Source: Parashewanella tropica
Lineage (GTDB): Bacteria > Pseudomonadota > Gammaproteobacteria > Enterobacterales > Shewanellaceae
Length of the DNA: 64,000 nt
Assembly: GCF_004358445.1 (NCBI RefSeq)
Contig: NZ_CP037951.1
Location: 669,501 to 733,500 of the forward strand
Reading direction: 5' to 3'
The translations under genes were made by a program, and so were the position numbers. This document shows, in pieces, positions 1-9,693 of the stretch. The notes under the pieces are model-generated. The model had not been told where the DNA came from. It searched no databases and saw only the letters and a program-made list of their open reading frames with translations. The stretch's first letter is position 1. Every line of letters starts with the position of its first letter.

Positions 1-337
1 GGAATACACGGATCAAACGACCGATCATCGCCATTTCACTGTTTTCAATTGGCACTAAGCTCAAAATGACAATGGCGGTATCAAAGACGTTCCAAGCCGA
101 TTTGAAAAACTTGAGTTTGCGTTTTTCACCTATAAACCTGACGCTAATTTCGCAAAGGAAGAATAGGGTGATGGCAAAATCTAATACTCGAATGGCACCT
201 TCAACCTGAACTGGGAGCTCATAGGTTTTTACACCAATCATCATGGCAGAGAGAATAATGACGCTGATCACAAAAAGCTCAAAGGCTTTGTTAGAGCGCA
301 GTTTATAAAAACGGGCTTGGAGTCTAAGGGTATTCAT
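1..337 (-). CDS. Voltage-gated ion channel family protein, N-terminal part
   Basis: The gene starts with ATG at 337 and runs off the left edge, so only about 112 residues are visible. The translation begins MNTLRLQARFYKLRSNKAFE and has hydrophobic stretches fitting S1 (about residues 20-38), S2 (about 52-66) and S3 (about 84-96). It ends in an S4-like start, IGRLIRVF, with regularly spaced arginines. This is the layout of the voltage sensor of the bacterial ion_trans (NaChBac/Kv-like) family, an inner-membrane protein. The pore and selectivity filter lie outside the window, so the ion cannot be named. The protein starts with ATG, without a strong Shine-Dalgarno. The family call is fairly sure from the S2-S4 pattern. 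Confidence 0.72.
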   Translation of the reverse strand, partial: MNTLRLQARFYKLRSNKAFELFVISVIILSAMMIGVKTYELPVQVEGAIRVLDFAITLFFLCEISVRFIGEKRKLKFFKSAWNVFDTAIVILSLVPIENSEMAMIGRLIRVF

Positions 338-474
338 ATTTTGACGGCTGCGTAGCGATATTAGTTTAATCTAATTGCATAGTTTAACGACTGTGAGCCA
401 AATCAAAAATAGCAAATGGTAAATTTGTTTGCCGAATGCTCGTGTTAAAAAGAGGTAATCACCGTTGTGCATGT

Positions 475-509
475 CAGTAAATTAAAAATTTAATTTGGAA
501 CCTTCTCTA
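475..509. repeat. Degenerate end of the 272 bp MITE-like element
   Basis: About 27 of 34 bases match the right end of the full elements at 33073-33344 and 42327-42598, including a run like AAATTAAAAATTTAATTTGG followed by AACC..CTCTA. Most differences are C-to-T type. Only this end remains, so it looks like an old insertion scar between the channel gene and the next gene. Confidence 0.5.
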
Positions 510-529
510 ATATTGAGAAATATCGGGTA

Positions 530-1909
530 TTAAATGTGTTTTTTTAGATTTGTAACAACTTGAGTCCTAACTTTATGGGCCATGTCATCAAAGCTGGTAC
601 CAGACGGTGAGCTTCTTAATTGTTCGAGTGTTTTGGCTTTAAGTGATGTCATTGCTTTTATTTTTGCTTGTTTAAAATTTAACTTAGCGAGGATGATACT
701 TTCTTCTGTGTTGCTTCTCGTATTTTCGATCGCCGTCGCCGTTTTACCTCGTGATTTTGTCAGCTCTTCTAGGTCAGATTCTAATAATGCTGTAGACCTA
801 AGCTCTATACCGAAAACTTCGATTAACACTGCAGAATTAAAGAGGTGAGTGAATTCACTTAACTCAGAGTCAGTAGAAGATGGGAGGAAATTCAAACGAT
901 GAAATACGGCTTCCGAGCTACTTACTCGAAGTCTTGGAACAATGCAACGGTGGAGTTCAAGTATATCGGCTTTCTCAAACTCACTAACTTGGGCTTTTAT
1001 CGTTTGTTTGGCTTGAAATTGAATTTGGATTGGGACATTAAAATGAAACCTCGCACTCTTTAAACTGTGGAGAGTGACCTCATGAGCAATAATAGCGCAG
1101 AGTGCTTCTCGAAGTTTGTTTTGTAAATAAGGGCTAATAGTTCTTTGTTCTGAGAGTTCTTTTTTGGCTAGTAAAGTACATTGCGTTATAAATTTCTGTT
1201 TGAGTTGTTTTACTTTTTCACGGTCTGTACTCTTCGTGATATCAGAAACGATTTTTCTAAAAGGTTGTGGTAAGGCATTTGTGGCCTCAGCTTGGGTTGA
1301 GGATTGCGTTTGTAATTGGGGGTGCTGTTCTAGCTGTTTGAGTCCCAGCTCCCATGCTGCTTTATGATCTTTGGTGTAGCCAAAATAATCATTACCGACT
1401 TGCTCTGCAAACAACAAAAAAACTGTCTCAGCCTTTGTCGCATCCAGTTCAAAAAGTGTTTTACATACATCTTCAATATTTTCTATTGCCTTTTTTTTGT
1501 TTAAGTCTGGGCAGGTTGATTGCCTTTGGTAAAGTCTTACTAGATGTGAAGCTGCTGTTTTAATCGGTAGTAAGTGTATTTTCTGAGCAAAATCTGCCGG
1601 ATAATCGTCAGAGCCACATTCGACGATTAGACTGTTTTGATCTTTTTGTAACGACAAAACTGCATCTTTAACAGTCTGAGTTGATGGTGCATTGTCTGGA
1701 GATTCATTTCTATCGTGGAAATACACGGTAACCAAGTGCGGTGATACAACATTTAAGTCGTATTGACAGGTTTTACCACTTTCATGCTGGAGCTCAAGAG
1801 AAACTTGCTCACCATTTGAAAGTTCGGCAAGCTTAGAGATATCTATTTTTTCAAAGTTGATCGTCCATCCTGAACCTGTCAGAGTCGTTGGTTGATATGC
1901 TGATGCCAT
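530..1909 (-). CDS. Hypothetical protein, 459 aa, possible secreted effector
   Basis: I do not recognise the family. The protein begins MASAYQPTTLTGSGWTINFE, has no signal peptide and no membrane segment, and is mostly predicted helical. A charged helical stretch rich in Lys, Glu and Thr lies near residues 375-430. The ATG at 1909 has GGAA eight bases upstream. The gene stands alone: its upstream region (1910-2045) carries three GTGATCA motifs and it faces away from fba. Base composition looks more AT-rich than in the neighbouring fba and pgk. Its isolation among housekeeping genes and lack of recognisable domains resemble the other long unknown genes here (5836, 11119, 36644, 51706). A type III secreted substrate is possible but is only inferred from the orphan translocator at 53950. 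Confidence 0.6.
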   Translation of the reverse strand: MASAYQPTTLTGSGWTINFEKIDISKLAELSNGEQVSLELQHESGKTCQYDLNVVSPHLVTVYFHDRNESPDNAPSTQTVKDAVLSLQKDQNSLIVECGSDDYPADFAQKIHLLPIKTAASHLVRLYQRQSTCPDLNKKKAIENIEDVCKTLFELDATKAETVFLLFAEQVGNDYFGYTKDHKAAWELGLKQLEQHPQLQTQSSTQAEATNALPQPFRKIVSDITKSTDREKVKQLKQKFITQCTLLAKKELSEQRTISPYLQNKLREALCAIIAHEVTLHSLKSARFHFNVPIQIQFQAKQTIKAQVSEFEKADILELHRCIVPRLRVSSSEAVFHRLNFLPSSTDSELSEFTHLFNSAVLIEVFGIELRSTALLESDLEELTKSRGKTATAIENTRSNTEESIILAKLNFKQAKIKAMTSLKAKTLEQLRSSPSGTSFDDMAHKVRTQVVTNLKKHI

Positions 1910-1933
1910 GATGATGTTCCACTTCTATTTTAG

Positions 1934-2021
1934 GTGATCAGCACGAATCATATATCTGAAAAATCTAAGAGTGATCACGTTAAAGTTGTATTTCTAAATA
2001 AATTTTATACAAGGGTGATCA
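1934..2021. promoter_or_regulatory. Three GTGATCA motifs upstream of the 459-aa gene
   Basis: GTGATCA occurs at 1934-1940, 1971-1977 and 2015-2021, all within 110 bases upstream of the gene starting at 1909. The core TGATCA is self-complementary, and the middle copy extends to GTGATCAC. Spacing is 37 and 44 bases, roughly three and a half and four helical turns. This may be a cluster of operator sites; no regulator is known to me for it. Confidence 0.3.
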
Positions 2022-2045
2022 GTTGAGAGGTTAAATTTTGTTAAC

Positions 2046-2072
2046 AAAAAAGCCTGCATGATGCAGGCTTTT
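2046..2072 (-). terminator. Rho-independent terminator of fba
   Basis: Stem AGCCTGCAT / ATGCAGGCT with practically no loop; read on the minus strand it is followed by a run of T. It lies 23 bases after the fba stop and ends the epd-pgk-fba transcript. Confidence 0.85.
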
Positions 2073-2094
2073 GGATAGAGTAAGCAGTGCTTAA

Positions 2095-3162
2095 TTAAAG
2101 ATTGATCTTTGGATCAAGCTCACCCGCTTGGTAAGACTTGTACATGGCTTGTAATGATTTTGGCTTGATTTTCGATGCCATGCCCGCACAACCGAACGCT
2201 TCGTAACGGTCAACACAGATTTGAGCCATCGCTTCCATAGATGCTTTTAAGAATTTACGTGGGTCAAATTCGCTTGGGTTTTCAGCAAGGAACTTACGTA
2301 CCGCACCAGTAGAAGCCAAACGTAAATCCGTATCGATGTTAACTTTACGTACACCGTGCTTGATGCCTTCAACGATTTCCTCAACTGGAACACCATAAGT
2401 TTCAGGGATCTCACCGCCGTATTGGTTGATCACTTCTAGCCACTCTTGTGGTACAGAAGATGAACCGTGCATCACCAAGTGAGTGTTTGGAATGCGTGCG
2501 TGGATTTCTTTGATGCGGTCGATACGTAGCACATCACCCGTAGGCTTTTTAGTGAACTTATAAGCACCGTGGCTGGTACCAATCGCAATCGCCAATGCAT
2601 CTACGTGAGTGTCAGCAACAAAACGAGCCGCTTCATCAGGCGTAGTCAGCATTTGATCCATACTTAAAATGCCTTCAGCACCAATACCGTCTTCTTCACC
2701 CGCTTGACCCGTTTCTAAGCTACCTAGACAGCCGATTTCACCTTCTACCGACACACCACATGCGTGAGCAAAAGCAACGGTTTTACGCGTTACGTCTACG
2801 TTGTATTCATAGCTTGCTGGGGTTTTACCATCAGCCATGAGTGAACCGTCCATCATTACTGATGACATACCTAATTGGATGGAGCGCTGACAAACGTCAG
2901 GGTGAGTACCGTGGTCTTGGTGAATACACACTGGGATATCAGGGTATTGCTCAAGCGCGGCATTCATCAAATATTTTAAGAACTGAGGGCGAGCATATTT
3001 ACGTGCACCCGCAGAAGCTTGCACAATCACAGGGCTGTCAGTGGCTTCCGCTGCCTGCATAATAGCGCGCATTTGTTCTAGGTTGTTTACGTTGAACGCT
3101 GGAACACCGTAGTTGTGTTCTGCTGCGTGATCTAGCATTTGTCTTAATGAGATAAGTGCCAT
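2095..3162 (-). CDS. fba: Class II fructose-bisphosphate aldolase
   Basis: Reversible aldol cleavage of fructose 1,6-bisphosphate into dihydroxyacetone phosphate and glyceraldehyde 3-phosphate, in cytosolic glycolysis and gluconeogenesis. The 355-residue protein starts [20 protein letters not shown] and is the class IIB (Calvin-type, CbbA-like) form rather than the E. coli FbaA class IIA form. Visible are the zinc-site histidine motif HQDHG (about residue 81), the glycine-rich HGAYKF and VMHGSSSVP segments, and the NIDTDLRLA phosphate-binding segment near residue 275. The start has GGAGC nine bases upstream. It is last of the minus-strand series epd-pgk-fba, with a nested hairpin in the 213-base gap after pgk and a strong terminator behind it. 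Length and motifs are complete. Confidence 0.96.
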   Translation of the reverse strand: MALISLRQMLDHAAEHNYGVPAFNVNNLEQMRAIMQAAEATDSPVIVQASAGARKYARPQFLKYLMNAALEQYPDIPVCIHQDHGTHPDVCQRSIQLGMSSVMMDGSLMADGKTPASYEYNVDVTRKTVAFAHACGVSVEGEIGCLGSLETGQAGEEDGIGAEGILSMDQMLTTPDEAARFVADTHVDALAIAIGTSHGAYKFTKKPTGDVLRIDRIKEIHARIPNTHLVMHGSSSVPQEWLEVINQYGGEIPETYGVPVEEIVEGIKHGVRKVNIDTDLRLASTGAVRKFLAENPSEFDPRKFLKASMEAMAQICVDRYEAFGCAGMASKIKPKSLQAMYKSYQAGELDPKINL

Positions 3163-3314
3163 GAGATTGCTCCATTGTTAGGGCACCATACTGATTAGCA
3201 TGGGTAATTGATGTCTTTTAAATTCTTTTTTCTGCCTTTTGGCAAATTGCAGTTTCTTCTTGAGTCTGCATTTTATTCTTATTCTGCTGATTGGCTGTTT
3301 AATCAATTAAAGTC

Positions 3315-3367
3315 AGCGGCTTTACTTGAACTCCCGACCTTACTGGAAAGTAAGAACGGGAGCCGCT
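3315..3367. other. Nested hairpin between pgk and fba
   Basis: AGCGGC (3315-3320) can pair with GCCGCT (3362-3367), CTCCCG (3331-3336) with CGGGAG (3357-3362), and TTACT (3340-3344) with AGTAA (3349-3353). The structure starts just downstream of the pgk stop on the minus strand and has no T-run. It could be a processing or stability element that sets different pgk and fba levels, or a weak terminator. Confidence 0.45.
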
Positions 3368-3375
3368 ATGCGATA

Positions 3376-4551
3376 TTATTTACCGCGCGCTTCTAGCATT
3401 TCTACCGCTGGAAGTTTTTTGCCTTCTAGGAATTCTAAGAAAGCACCGCCACCGGTTGAAATGTAAGATACTTTGTCAGCAATATCGTATTTATCAACGG
3501 CCGCTAGAGTGTCACCGCCACCTGCAATTGAGAATGCATCAGATTCGGCAATCGCTTGGGCAATGCGCTTAGTGCCTTCACCAAATTGATCGAACTCGAA
3601 TACGCCAACAGGACCGTTCCAAACGATGGTACCCGCATTTTTCAAAATCTCAGCCAATGCTTCTGCGCTGTCTGGACCAATGTCGAAGATCATATCATCT
3701 TCAGCAACGTCCGCTACTGGTTTTAATGTGGCTTCTGCGGTTGGGCTGAATTCTTTACCTGTAATAACATCCGTTGGGACAGGAATATCACCGCCACGGC
3801 TTTGCGCGTTATTCACAAGGCGAGTCGCCTCTTCCATTAAGTCTGCTTCATACAGTGATTTACCTACACCATTGCCCGCTGCGGCAATAAAGGTGTTAGC
3901 GATACCACCACCAACCACAAGTTGGTCAACTTTAGTTGATAGGCTTTCAAGTACTGTCAGCTTGGTTGACACTTTAGAGCCACCAACAATTGCAACCATA
4001 GGGCGAGCAGGGTTATCTAATGCTTTACCCAGTGCTTCTAGTTCACCAACAAGCAGAGGACCTGCACACGCGATAGGAGCGTGTTGACCAACACCATGAG
4101 TCGATGCTTGAGCGCGGTGAGCCGTACCAAATGCATCCATTACATAGACATCGCACAGTGCTGCAAGTTTTTTGCTTAGTGCTTCTTCGTTCTTTTTCTC
4201 ACCTACGTTGAAACGTACGTTTTCGAATACAACGACTTCACCTGCATTGGCTTCAACACCGTCAAGGTAGTCAGAAGCTAAGGTTACATTGCGATCTAGT
4301 GCATCGTTTAGGTAATCAACCACAGGTTTTAAAGAAAACTCAGCGTTGAACTCGCCTTCGATTGGACGGCCAAGGTGAGACATCACCATAACCGCCGCGC
4401 CTTTTTCAAGGGCAAGCTTGATGGTAGGAAGTGCTGCACGTAAGCGAGCATCACTGGTCACTTTGCCATCGGCAACTGGCACGTTAAGATCTTCACGAAT
4501 AAGTACGCGTTTACCTTGAAGATCAAGATCTGACATACGAATGATTGTCAT
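3376..4551 (-). CDS. pgk: Phosphoglycerate kinase
   Basis: Transfers phosphate between 1,3-bisphosphoglycerate and ADP in glycolysis, in the cytosol. The 391-residue length is normal. Family motifs are present: the N-terminal substrate segment [13 protein letters not shown] near residue 14, MSHLGRP near 57, GGSKVSTK near 190, and the nucleotide-binding [12 protein letters not shown] and [10 protein letters not shown] segments in the C-terminal domain. ATG follows AGGAAAAACTT. It sits 29 bases downstream of epd and 213 bases before fba, the conserved gammaproteobacterial order, and is likely co-transcribed with both. Confidence 0.97.
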   Translation of the reverse strand: MTIIRMSDLDLQGKRVLIREDLNVPVADGKVTSDARLRAALPTIKLALEKGAAVMVMSHLGRPIEGEFNAEFSLKPVVDYLNDALDRNVTLASDYLDGVEANAGEVVVFENVRFNVGEKKNEEALSKKLAALCDVYVMDAFGTAHRAQASTHGVGQHAPIACAGPLLVGELEALGKALDNPARPMVAIVGGSKVSTKLTVLESLSTKVDQLVVGGGIANTFIAAAGNGVGKSLYEADLMEEATRLVNNAQSRGGDIPVPTDVITGKEFSPTAEATLKPVADVAEDDMIFDIGPDSAEALAEILKNAGTIVWNGPVGVFEFDQFGEGTKRIAQAIAESDAFSIAGGGDTLAAVDKYDIADKVSYISTGGGAFLEFLEGKKLPAVEMLEARGK

Positions 4552-4580
4552 AAGTTTTTCCTATTTAAGCAGTTATTCTG

Positions 4581-5603
4581 TTAGCAGTTCTTCTGCGCCT
4601 TTGCCATGACAAGCGTGGTATCAAGCATACGGTTAGCAAAGCCCCACTCGTTATCACACCAAAGTAGCAACTTGATCAAATGACCGTCACTGACACGAGT
4701 TTGGGTGCCGTCGACAATACTAGAGCGAGGATCGTGATTGAAATCACAAGAAACAAGTGGCTCATCGGTATAACCCAGCACGGCAGAGAAATGTCCTAAT
4801 GCTGCCGATTCTAAAACATTATTTACGCTTGCAATATCGACACGTTTCGCAACTGTGACCGATAAGTCAATTGCGGTCACATTGATGGTGGGAACTCGTA
4901 CAGAAATCGCCTCAAATTTGTCTTTGAGGTGCGGCAAAATGCGCTCGATACCACGGGCTAGCTTTGTGTCGACAGGAATAATCGATTGTCCAGCCGCACG
5001 AGTTCGGCGTAAGTCATCGTGATAAGCATCAATAACCGGTTGATCGTGCATCGCGGAATGAATGGTGGTGATTGCGCCACTTTTAACGTCAAATTCTTTA
5101 TCGAGTAAATCAATCACAGGGACTAAACAGTTGGTGGTGCATGAAGCGTTGGAAACCACTTTATCTGTATTTTTAAGTTGCTGTTCATTCACACCAAAAA
5201 CAATGGTGGCATCGACATCTGGGGTTGATGGGTGACTGATCAATACCTGCTTAGCTCCCGCCTTTAAGTGAATTTCACACTCTTCACGGGTTTTGAGCTG
5301 ACCTGTTGCCTCAAATACAACATCAATATCGAGATCTTTCCAAGGTAATTTACTGGGATCGGACTCTTGCAGTAACTGGATATTATCGTTATTGATGATC
5401 AGAGTGTTTTGCTGTTGGCTAACATTGCCTTGAAAGCGACCGTGAGTGGTGTCGTATTTGGTGAGGTGAACAATAGCATCGGTATTGGCAAGTTCGTTAA
5501 TGGCGACAATTTCGATGTGTTGGTGTTTGTCAGATTCGTAAAGAGCACGAAGAATAGAGCGACCAATTCGGCCATAACCATTGATAGCGACACGGGTTTT
5601 CAA
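4581..5603 (-). CDS. epd: D-erythrose-4-phosphate dehydrogenase
   Basis: A GAPDH-fold NAD-dependent dehydrogenase that oxidises erythrose 4-phosphate to 4-phosphoerythronate for pyridoxal 5'-phosphate synthesis. The Rossmann motif is [10 protein letters not shown], the catalytic cysteine lies in SNASCTTNC (about residue 154), and the C-terminal segment [11 protein letters not shown] is typical. It resembles E. coli Epd more than GapA, for example in [20 protein letters not shown]. The longer open frame reaches 5642, but TTG at 5603 is preferred: AAAGGA lies seven bases upstream and the resulting [12 protein letters not shown] matches the usual N-terminus (340 aa). It heads the epd-pgk-fba series. 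In relatives tkt lies directly upstream; here a plus-strand gene (5836-7455) separates them. Confidence 0.93.
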   Translation of the reverse strand: MKTRVAINGYGRIGRSILRALYESDKHQHIEIVAINELANTDAIVHLTKYDTTHGRFQGNVSQQQNTLIINNDNIQLLQESDPSKLPWKDLDIDVVFEATGQLKTREECEIHLKAGAKQVLISHPSTPDVDATIVFGVNEQQLKNTDKVVSNASCTTNCLVPVIDLLDKEFDVKSGAITTIHSAMHDQPVIDAYHDDLRRTRAAGQSIIPVDTKLARGIERILPHLKDKFEAISVRVPTINVTAIDLSVTVAKRVDIASVNNVLESAALGHFSAVLGYTDEPLVSCDFNHDPRSSIVDGTQTRVSDGHLIKLLLWCDNEWGFANRMLDTTLVMAKAQKNC

Positions 5604-5835
5604 ATCAGCTTTCCTTTGTGATTCAAAGCAGACCAATTGCACTCAAATTACCGTGGAGGCAATGATCAAAAAAAGAAGCTGGATTATAGCGTTCAATGAC
5701 TTTTGACTCAAAGTTTTCTCATAATTCAATCAGATGAAAAAAGTTAAATGAAGAAAGTTTAATTCAGTTTGATGTCTATTTTATAGCCGCTTAGGTAAAG
5801 TTGGCGTTTTACATTACAGCGTGAGGAATAATCTA

Positions 5836-7455
5836 ATGAGTACAGACAGCAGTATGGCGAGCAGTGCGTCAAGTGCAAGTCAATGGTCTGGGTTATCAGC
5901 AAGCAGTGCTGGTTCAAGTCAGCCACAGCCAGAGTTTCACTCGCCGCATGGCCCAAATTATCAGGTGAGTGCGTCCAGAAGTGGACGACCTAAACTTTCT
6001 GCTTTGAAGACTGACAAAACAATTAGGCAACATACTCACTCAAGTACTCAAGCCCCTTTAGCCCAGTGGCAAATTAACGCCGAAGCACTAGAAGTATCAC
6101 TTCGAGAGCAAATTAACGAATTACAAGCATATCTAAAAACTAAAGGGAAGTCCTGGGATTATTTGCCTTGGTTGTACTCAATAGTACTTTTACGAAACTT
6201 CTCTTCTTCGCCGGGAGAGAGGCTAAATGATTTGCCTCAACAAAAACAAATCACAAAGAAACTGTATACGTTCTTTTTTAAAGGCTTGAATGAAAGTTCT
6301 CCTGTGGATGAGGTATTTACAGGCATTGTTTCTATATTAGTAGAGGAAACAGGGGCTGACCCAGCTTCTGTTAAACGCTATGTTTTTTATGCTCTAAAAC
6401 ACTCGGAAGAGGCTATGAAACAACAAGGTCTACCTTCTCATGACCCATCCATGTCAAATGTACTAGCGACATGTGCTACTAAATTAGAGAGGATTGCTTC
6501 GAAAGTACCTGTTATGCAAACGGAGCAAATTGATGTCTCTGCACAAATTTCACACCTTCAAATAATAGTGGCGACAGTATTATTACCAGCTACCATTGGT
6601 AATTGCTTGTCTTGTGATGACGTGAGTGATGTCATTCAACCACTTGTAGAGCCTATTTCTGGTTATTTTTTGCAGCCGAGTGAAGAAGAGTTACAGGAAT
6701 TCATCGAGCAAAATAATGACGCATTCGGCGGAGGATTAACTCCAGAATTAGCGACCTCTTATATTATCGCTAGGAGGGTGACTGATCTTTACGTTCAAAT
6801 GAACGGCAATTCAAAGTCATTAAAATCCTTACTTGCGTTTATCTACCAAACAATCGCCACTGAAAAGAGAATTCCAATGGAAGAAGCGCAGGCTACTGTA
6901 TTTCATGCTTTCTTGAATTCTGGCATCTTACGCAGCGGCGAGGACTTTGATCCAACTTTGCGTACTAACTTTATTAGTTCTATGAGGTCAAAAATTCAGA
7001 GTTTGAACTTATTTGATAAACATGAGCTTATGGAAACACTCATTCAGCTCACTGGGGTTGGCTTCATACCTAAGCGTAGGGCTCCGATTGTTAGGATGAC
7101 ACAAGCCATGGCAGCAGTTGATATTGATTTAGAGTCATCTCCTAAACAGTCCATTCTAGATGCATTTGATCAAGACTTGCAGAATGTTACTTTAGTACTT
7201 CAGCTTGATAAGCAATGGATTATGGGAGCCATGCGCTCTAAACTCATTCCTTCAGCGCTTTGGAGAGAGGTGATGGGTTCCGGAAGTAATCTAGATGCAA
7301 CCAATAAAGTTCTTGCCAGTATTCGTAATAAGATAGAAGCTTCCGATACCCCTGAAAAAGAAGCTAGAGATTTTGTTCATATGGTTAGGACATCGGATGG
7401 TAGTAGAAGCAATCTTTGCTCTAACTTATCTAAGGTGTTGCAATCAATGTCGTAA
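5836..7455 (+). CDS. Hypothetical protein with Ser-rich N-terminus, 539 aa
   Basis: Unrecognised protein. ATG at 5836 has GAGGA eight bases upstream and is a better start than GTG at 5821. The first 40 residues are very rich in Ser, Ala and Gln (starting MSTDSSMASSASSASQ) and look unstructured, followed to about residue 85 by a basic, low-complexity stretch. The remaining 450 residues look helical and soluble, with no membrane segment or known motif. A Ser-rich, Cys-free disordered N-terminus is what type III secretion substrates often have, though it is not proof. The gene is transcribed against its neighbours and sits exactly between tkt and epd, which are adjacent in many relatives, so it looks inserted. 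It shares a bidirectional terminator with tkt. Confidence 0.65.
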   Translation: MSTDSSMASSASSASQWSGLSASSAGSSQPQPEFHSPHGPNYQVSASRSGRPKLSALKTDKTIRQHTHSSTQAPLAQWQINAEALEVSLREQINELQAYLKTKGKSWDYLPWLYSIVLLRNFSSSPGERLNDLPQQKQITKKLYTFFFKGLNESSPVDEVFTGIVSILVEETGADPASVKRYVFYALKHSEEAMKQQGLPSHDPSMSNVLATCATKLERIASKVPVMQTEQIDVSAQISHLQIIVATVLLPATIGNCLSCDDVSDVIQPLVEPISGYFLQPSEEELQEFIEQNNDAFGGGLTPELATSYIIARRVTDLYVQMNGNSKSLKSLLAFIYQTIATEKRIPMEEAQATVFHAFLNSGILRSGEDFDPTLRTNFISSMRSKIQSLNLFDKHELMETLIQLTGVGFIPKRRAPIVRMTQAMAAVDIDLESSPKQSILDAFDQDLQNVTLVLQLDKQWIMGAMRSKLIPSALWREVMGSGSNLDATNKVLASIRNKIEASDTPEKEARDFVHMVRTSDGSRSNLCSNLSKVLQSMS

Positions 7456-7480
7456 ATTTGACTGCATTCTGAAAGGTGTA

Positions 7481-7515
7481 AAAGTAAAGGCGCAAATAAA
7501 ATGCGCCTTTACTTT
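7481..7515. terminator. Bidirectional terminator between the 539-aa gene and tkt
   Basis: Stem of 14 bases, AAAGTAAAGGCGCA (7481-7494) with TGCGCCTTTACTTT (7502-7515), loop of seven. It serves the convergent genes ending at 7455 and 7531. Confidence 0.8.
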
Positions 7516-7530
7516 CTCAATGACTGATTG

Positions 7531-9525
7531 TTAGTTCAAAGAATCTACCGTGTTCACTACGTTTTCCACAGTGAAGCCAAAGTGCTTCATCAGTGTGCCG
7601 CCCGGTGCAGATTCACCAAAGGTCTGCATACCAACAACGCCACCATTCATGCCAACGTACTTGTACCAGAAGTCAGTGTGAGCTGCTTCAATTGCTACGC
7701 GTTTAGTGATAGCAGCTGGAAGAACGTGCTCTTTGTATTCAGCCGATTGCTTATCAAACTCAGTCGTAGATGGCATAGAAACCACTCGAACTTGCTTACC
7801 TTGAGCCGTTAGCTCAGCAGCTGCATCTAATGCCAGTTGTACTTCAGAGCCTGTCGCAATCAAAATGATTTCTGGCGTTTGCTCAGAATCTTTGATGATG
7901 TAACCACCTTTAGCGATATCAGCTACTTGCTCAGCACTACGTGCTTGCGCTGGCAGACCTTGGCGGCTGAAGATCAATGATGTCGGTGCGTCTTGACGCT
8001 CAATCGCGGCTTTCCAAGCAACTGCAGTTTCAGTCGCATCACATGGACGCCATACTGCCATTCTTGGGGTCATACGCAAGTTAGCGATTTGCTCAACTGG
8101 CTGGTGGGTTGGACCGTCTTCACCTTGACCAATCGAGTCATGGGTATAAACAAAAATGTTTTGAATGCCCATTAGCGCAGACATACGAGTGGCATTACGC
8201 ATGTACTCCATGAACATTAAGAAAGTTGCACCATAGTTGATGAAACCGCCGTGCAGAGACAGACCGTTCATGATGCCGCCCATACCGAATTCACGTACAC
8301 CGTAGAAGATGTAGTTACCATCAGCATGTTCTTGAATACCTTTAGAACCAGACCAAAGCGTTAGGTTAGAACCTGCAAGGTCAGCTGAGCCGCCCATTAA
8401 TTCTGGTAGTAGTGCACCAAATGCACCAATAGCGTTTTGTGACGCTTTACGTGAAGCGATAGACTCGCCTTTGTCTTGACACTCTTGAATGTAAGCTTGA
8501 GCTTTAGCTTCAAAGTCAGCAGGCAGTTCGCCTTTGATCACGCGGCGCTCAAATTCAGCGGCAAGTTCAGGGTGTGCGGCTTTATACGCGTCAAATTTTG
8601 CATTCCAAGCTTGTTCGTTTTGGCTGCCCGCTTCTTTAGCGTCCCAACCTAGGTAAACATTAGCTGGAATTTCAAATGGCGCGGCTTCCCAACCTAGGAA
8701 TTCACGTGCAGCTGCGATTTCTTCATCACCCAGTGGTGCGCCATGACAGTCGTGAGAACCAGACTTGTTTGGAGAGCCATAACCAATAACGGTTTTACAG
8801 CAAATCATGGTTGGCTTGTCAGTCACAGACTTCGCTTCCTCGATTGCTTTGCGGATCGCTTCTGGATCGTGACCATCAACGTTTGAAATTACGTGCCAGC
8901 CATAAGAATCAAAACGCTTAGAAGTATCATCAGTAAACCAACCTTCAACTTCACCGTCGATTGAGATGCCGTTGTCATCCCAAAATGCGATTAACTTACC
9001 TAGCTTTAATGTACCCGCTAGTGAACAAGCTTCATGTGAAATACCTTCCATCATGCAGCCATCACCTAAGAAGCAGTAAGTGTAGTGGTCAACTACATCA
9101 AGACCGTCACGGTTGAATTGTGCCGCTAGTGTTTTCTCGGCAATGGCCATACCAACAGCGTTACTGATACCAGCGCCTAGAGGACCTGTAGTGGTTTCAA
9201 CACCTGGCGTGTAGCCATACTCAGGATGACCAGGGGTTTTAGAGTGAAGCTGACGGAACTGTTGTAGTTCAGACATTGGTAACTCATAGCCACTTAGGTG
9301 AAGTAATGAGTAAATCAACATTGAACCATGACCGTTCGAAAGGATAAAACGGTCTCTGTCTACCCAGTTTGGATTGCTTGGATTATGTTTTAGAAAATCA
9401 TTCCAAAGCACTTCCGCAATATCAGCCATACCAAGCGGTGCGCCTGGGTGACCAGATTTTGCTTTTTGAACCGCATCCATACTCAGGACACGAATAGCGT
9501 TAGCGAGTTCTTTACGGGAAGACAT
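7531..9525 (-). CDS. tkt: Transketolase
   Basis: Thiamine diphosphate enzyme moving two-carbon units between ketoses and aldoses in the non-oxidative pentose phosphate pathway; cytosolic. The open frame extends to 9594, but ATG at 9525 is chosen because AGGAG lies five bases upstream and the product then starts [20 protein letters not shown], giving 664 residues (E. coli TktA has 663). Motifs include [18 protein letters not shown], the diphosphate-binding GDGCMMEG with its NG-type partner downstream, [18 protein letters not shown] in the pyrimidine-binding domain, and a C-terminal domain with [14 protein letters not shown]. It belongs to the metK/tkt-epd-pgk-fba neighbourhood but is separated from both metK and epd by unrelated long genes. 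Confidence 0.97.
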   Translation of the reverse strand: MSSRKELANAIRVLSMDAVQKAKSGHPGAPLGMADIAEVLWNDFLKHNPSNPNWVDRDRFILSNGHGSMLIYSLLHLSGYELPMSELQQFRQLHSKTPGHPEYGYTPGVETTTGPLGAGISNAVGMAIAEKTLAAQFNRDGLDVVDHYTYCFLGDGCMMEGISHEACSLAGTLKLGKLIAFWDDNGISIDGEVEGWFTDDTSKRFDSYGWHVISNVDGHDPEAIRKAIEEAKSVTDKPTMICCKTVIGYGSPNKSGSHDCHGAPLGDEEIAAAREFLGWEAAPFEIPANVYLGWDAKEAGSQNEQAWNAKFDAYKAAHPELAAEFERRVIKGELPADFEAKAQAYIQECQDKGESIASRKASQNAIGAFGALLPELMGGSADLAGSNLTLWSGSKGIQEHADGNYIFYGVREFGMGGIMNGLSLHGGFINYGATFLMFMEYMRNATRMSALMGIQNIFVYTHDSIGQGEDGPTHQPVEQIANLRMTPRMAVWRPCDATETAVAWKAAIERQDAPTSLIFSRQGLPAQARSAEQVADIAKGGYIIKDSEQTPEIILIATGSEVQLALDAAAELTAQGKQVRVVSMPSTTEFDKQSAEYKEHVLPAAITKRVAIEAAHTDFWYKYVGMNGGVVGMQTFGESAPGGTLMKHFGFTVENVVNTVDSLN

Positions 9526-9693
9526 GCTCTCTCCTGCTGCATTTGTGTGGGGGTACTGCCATATTTTTGGTTTATGGCAGAAGATTTTGCGCATATTTTC
9601 CCTTACTCGCGGTTTTGAAGCAAATGTAAATTCTATATAGATAAAGTGAACAGATGAGTTAACGGGAAGCTTGTTGATTGTTTGACTAATCTT

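Noticed and set aside
582-848. Plus-strand open frame inside the 459-aa gene
   Set aside because: It is an antisense shadow of the gene on the minus strand and has no ribosome binding site or recognisable product.
3626-4087. 153-codon plus-strand frame over pgk
   Set aside because: Antisense shadow of pgk, with biased composition that mirrors the codon use of pgk.
5604-5642. Upstream ATG-equivalent start for epd adding 13 residues
   Set aside because: The TTG at 5603 has a proper ribosome binding site and gives the usual N-terminus; the extension is not family-like.
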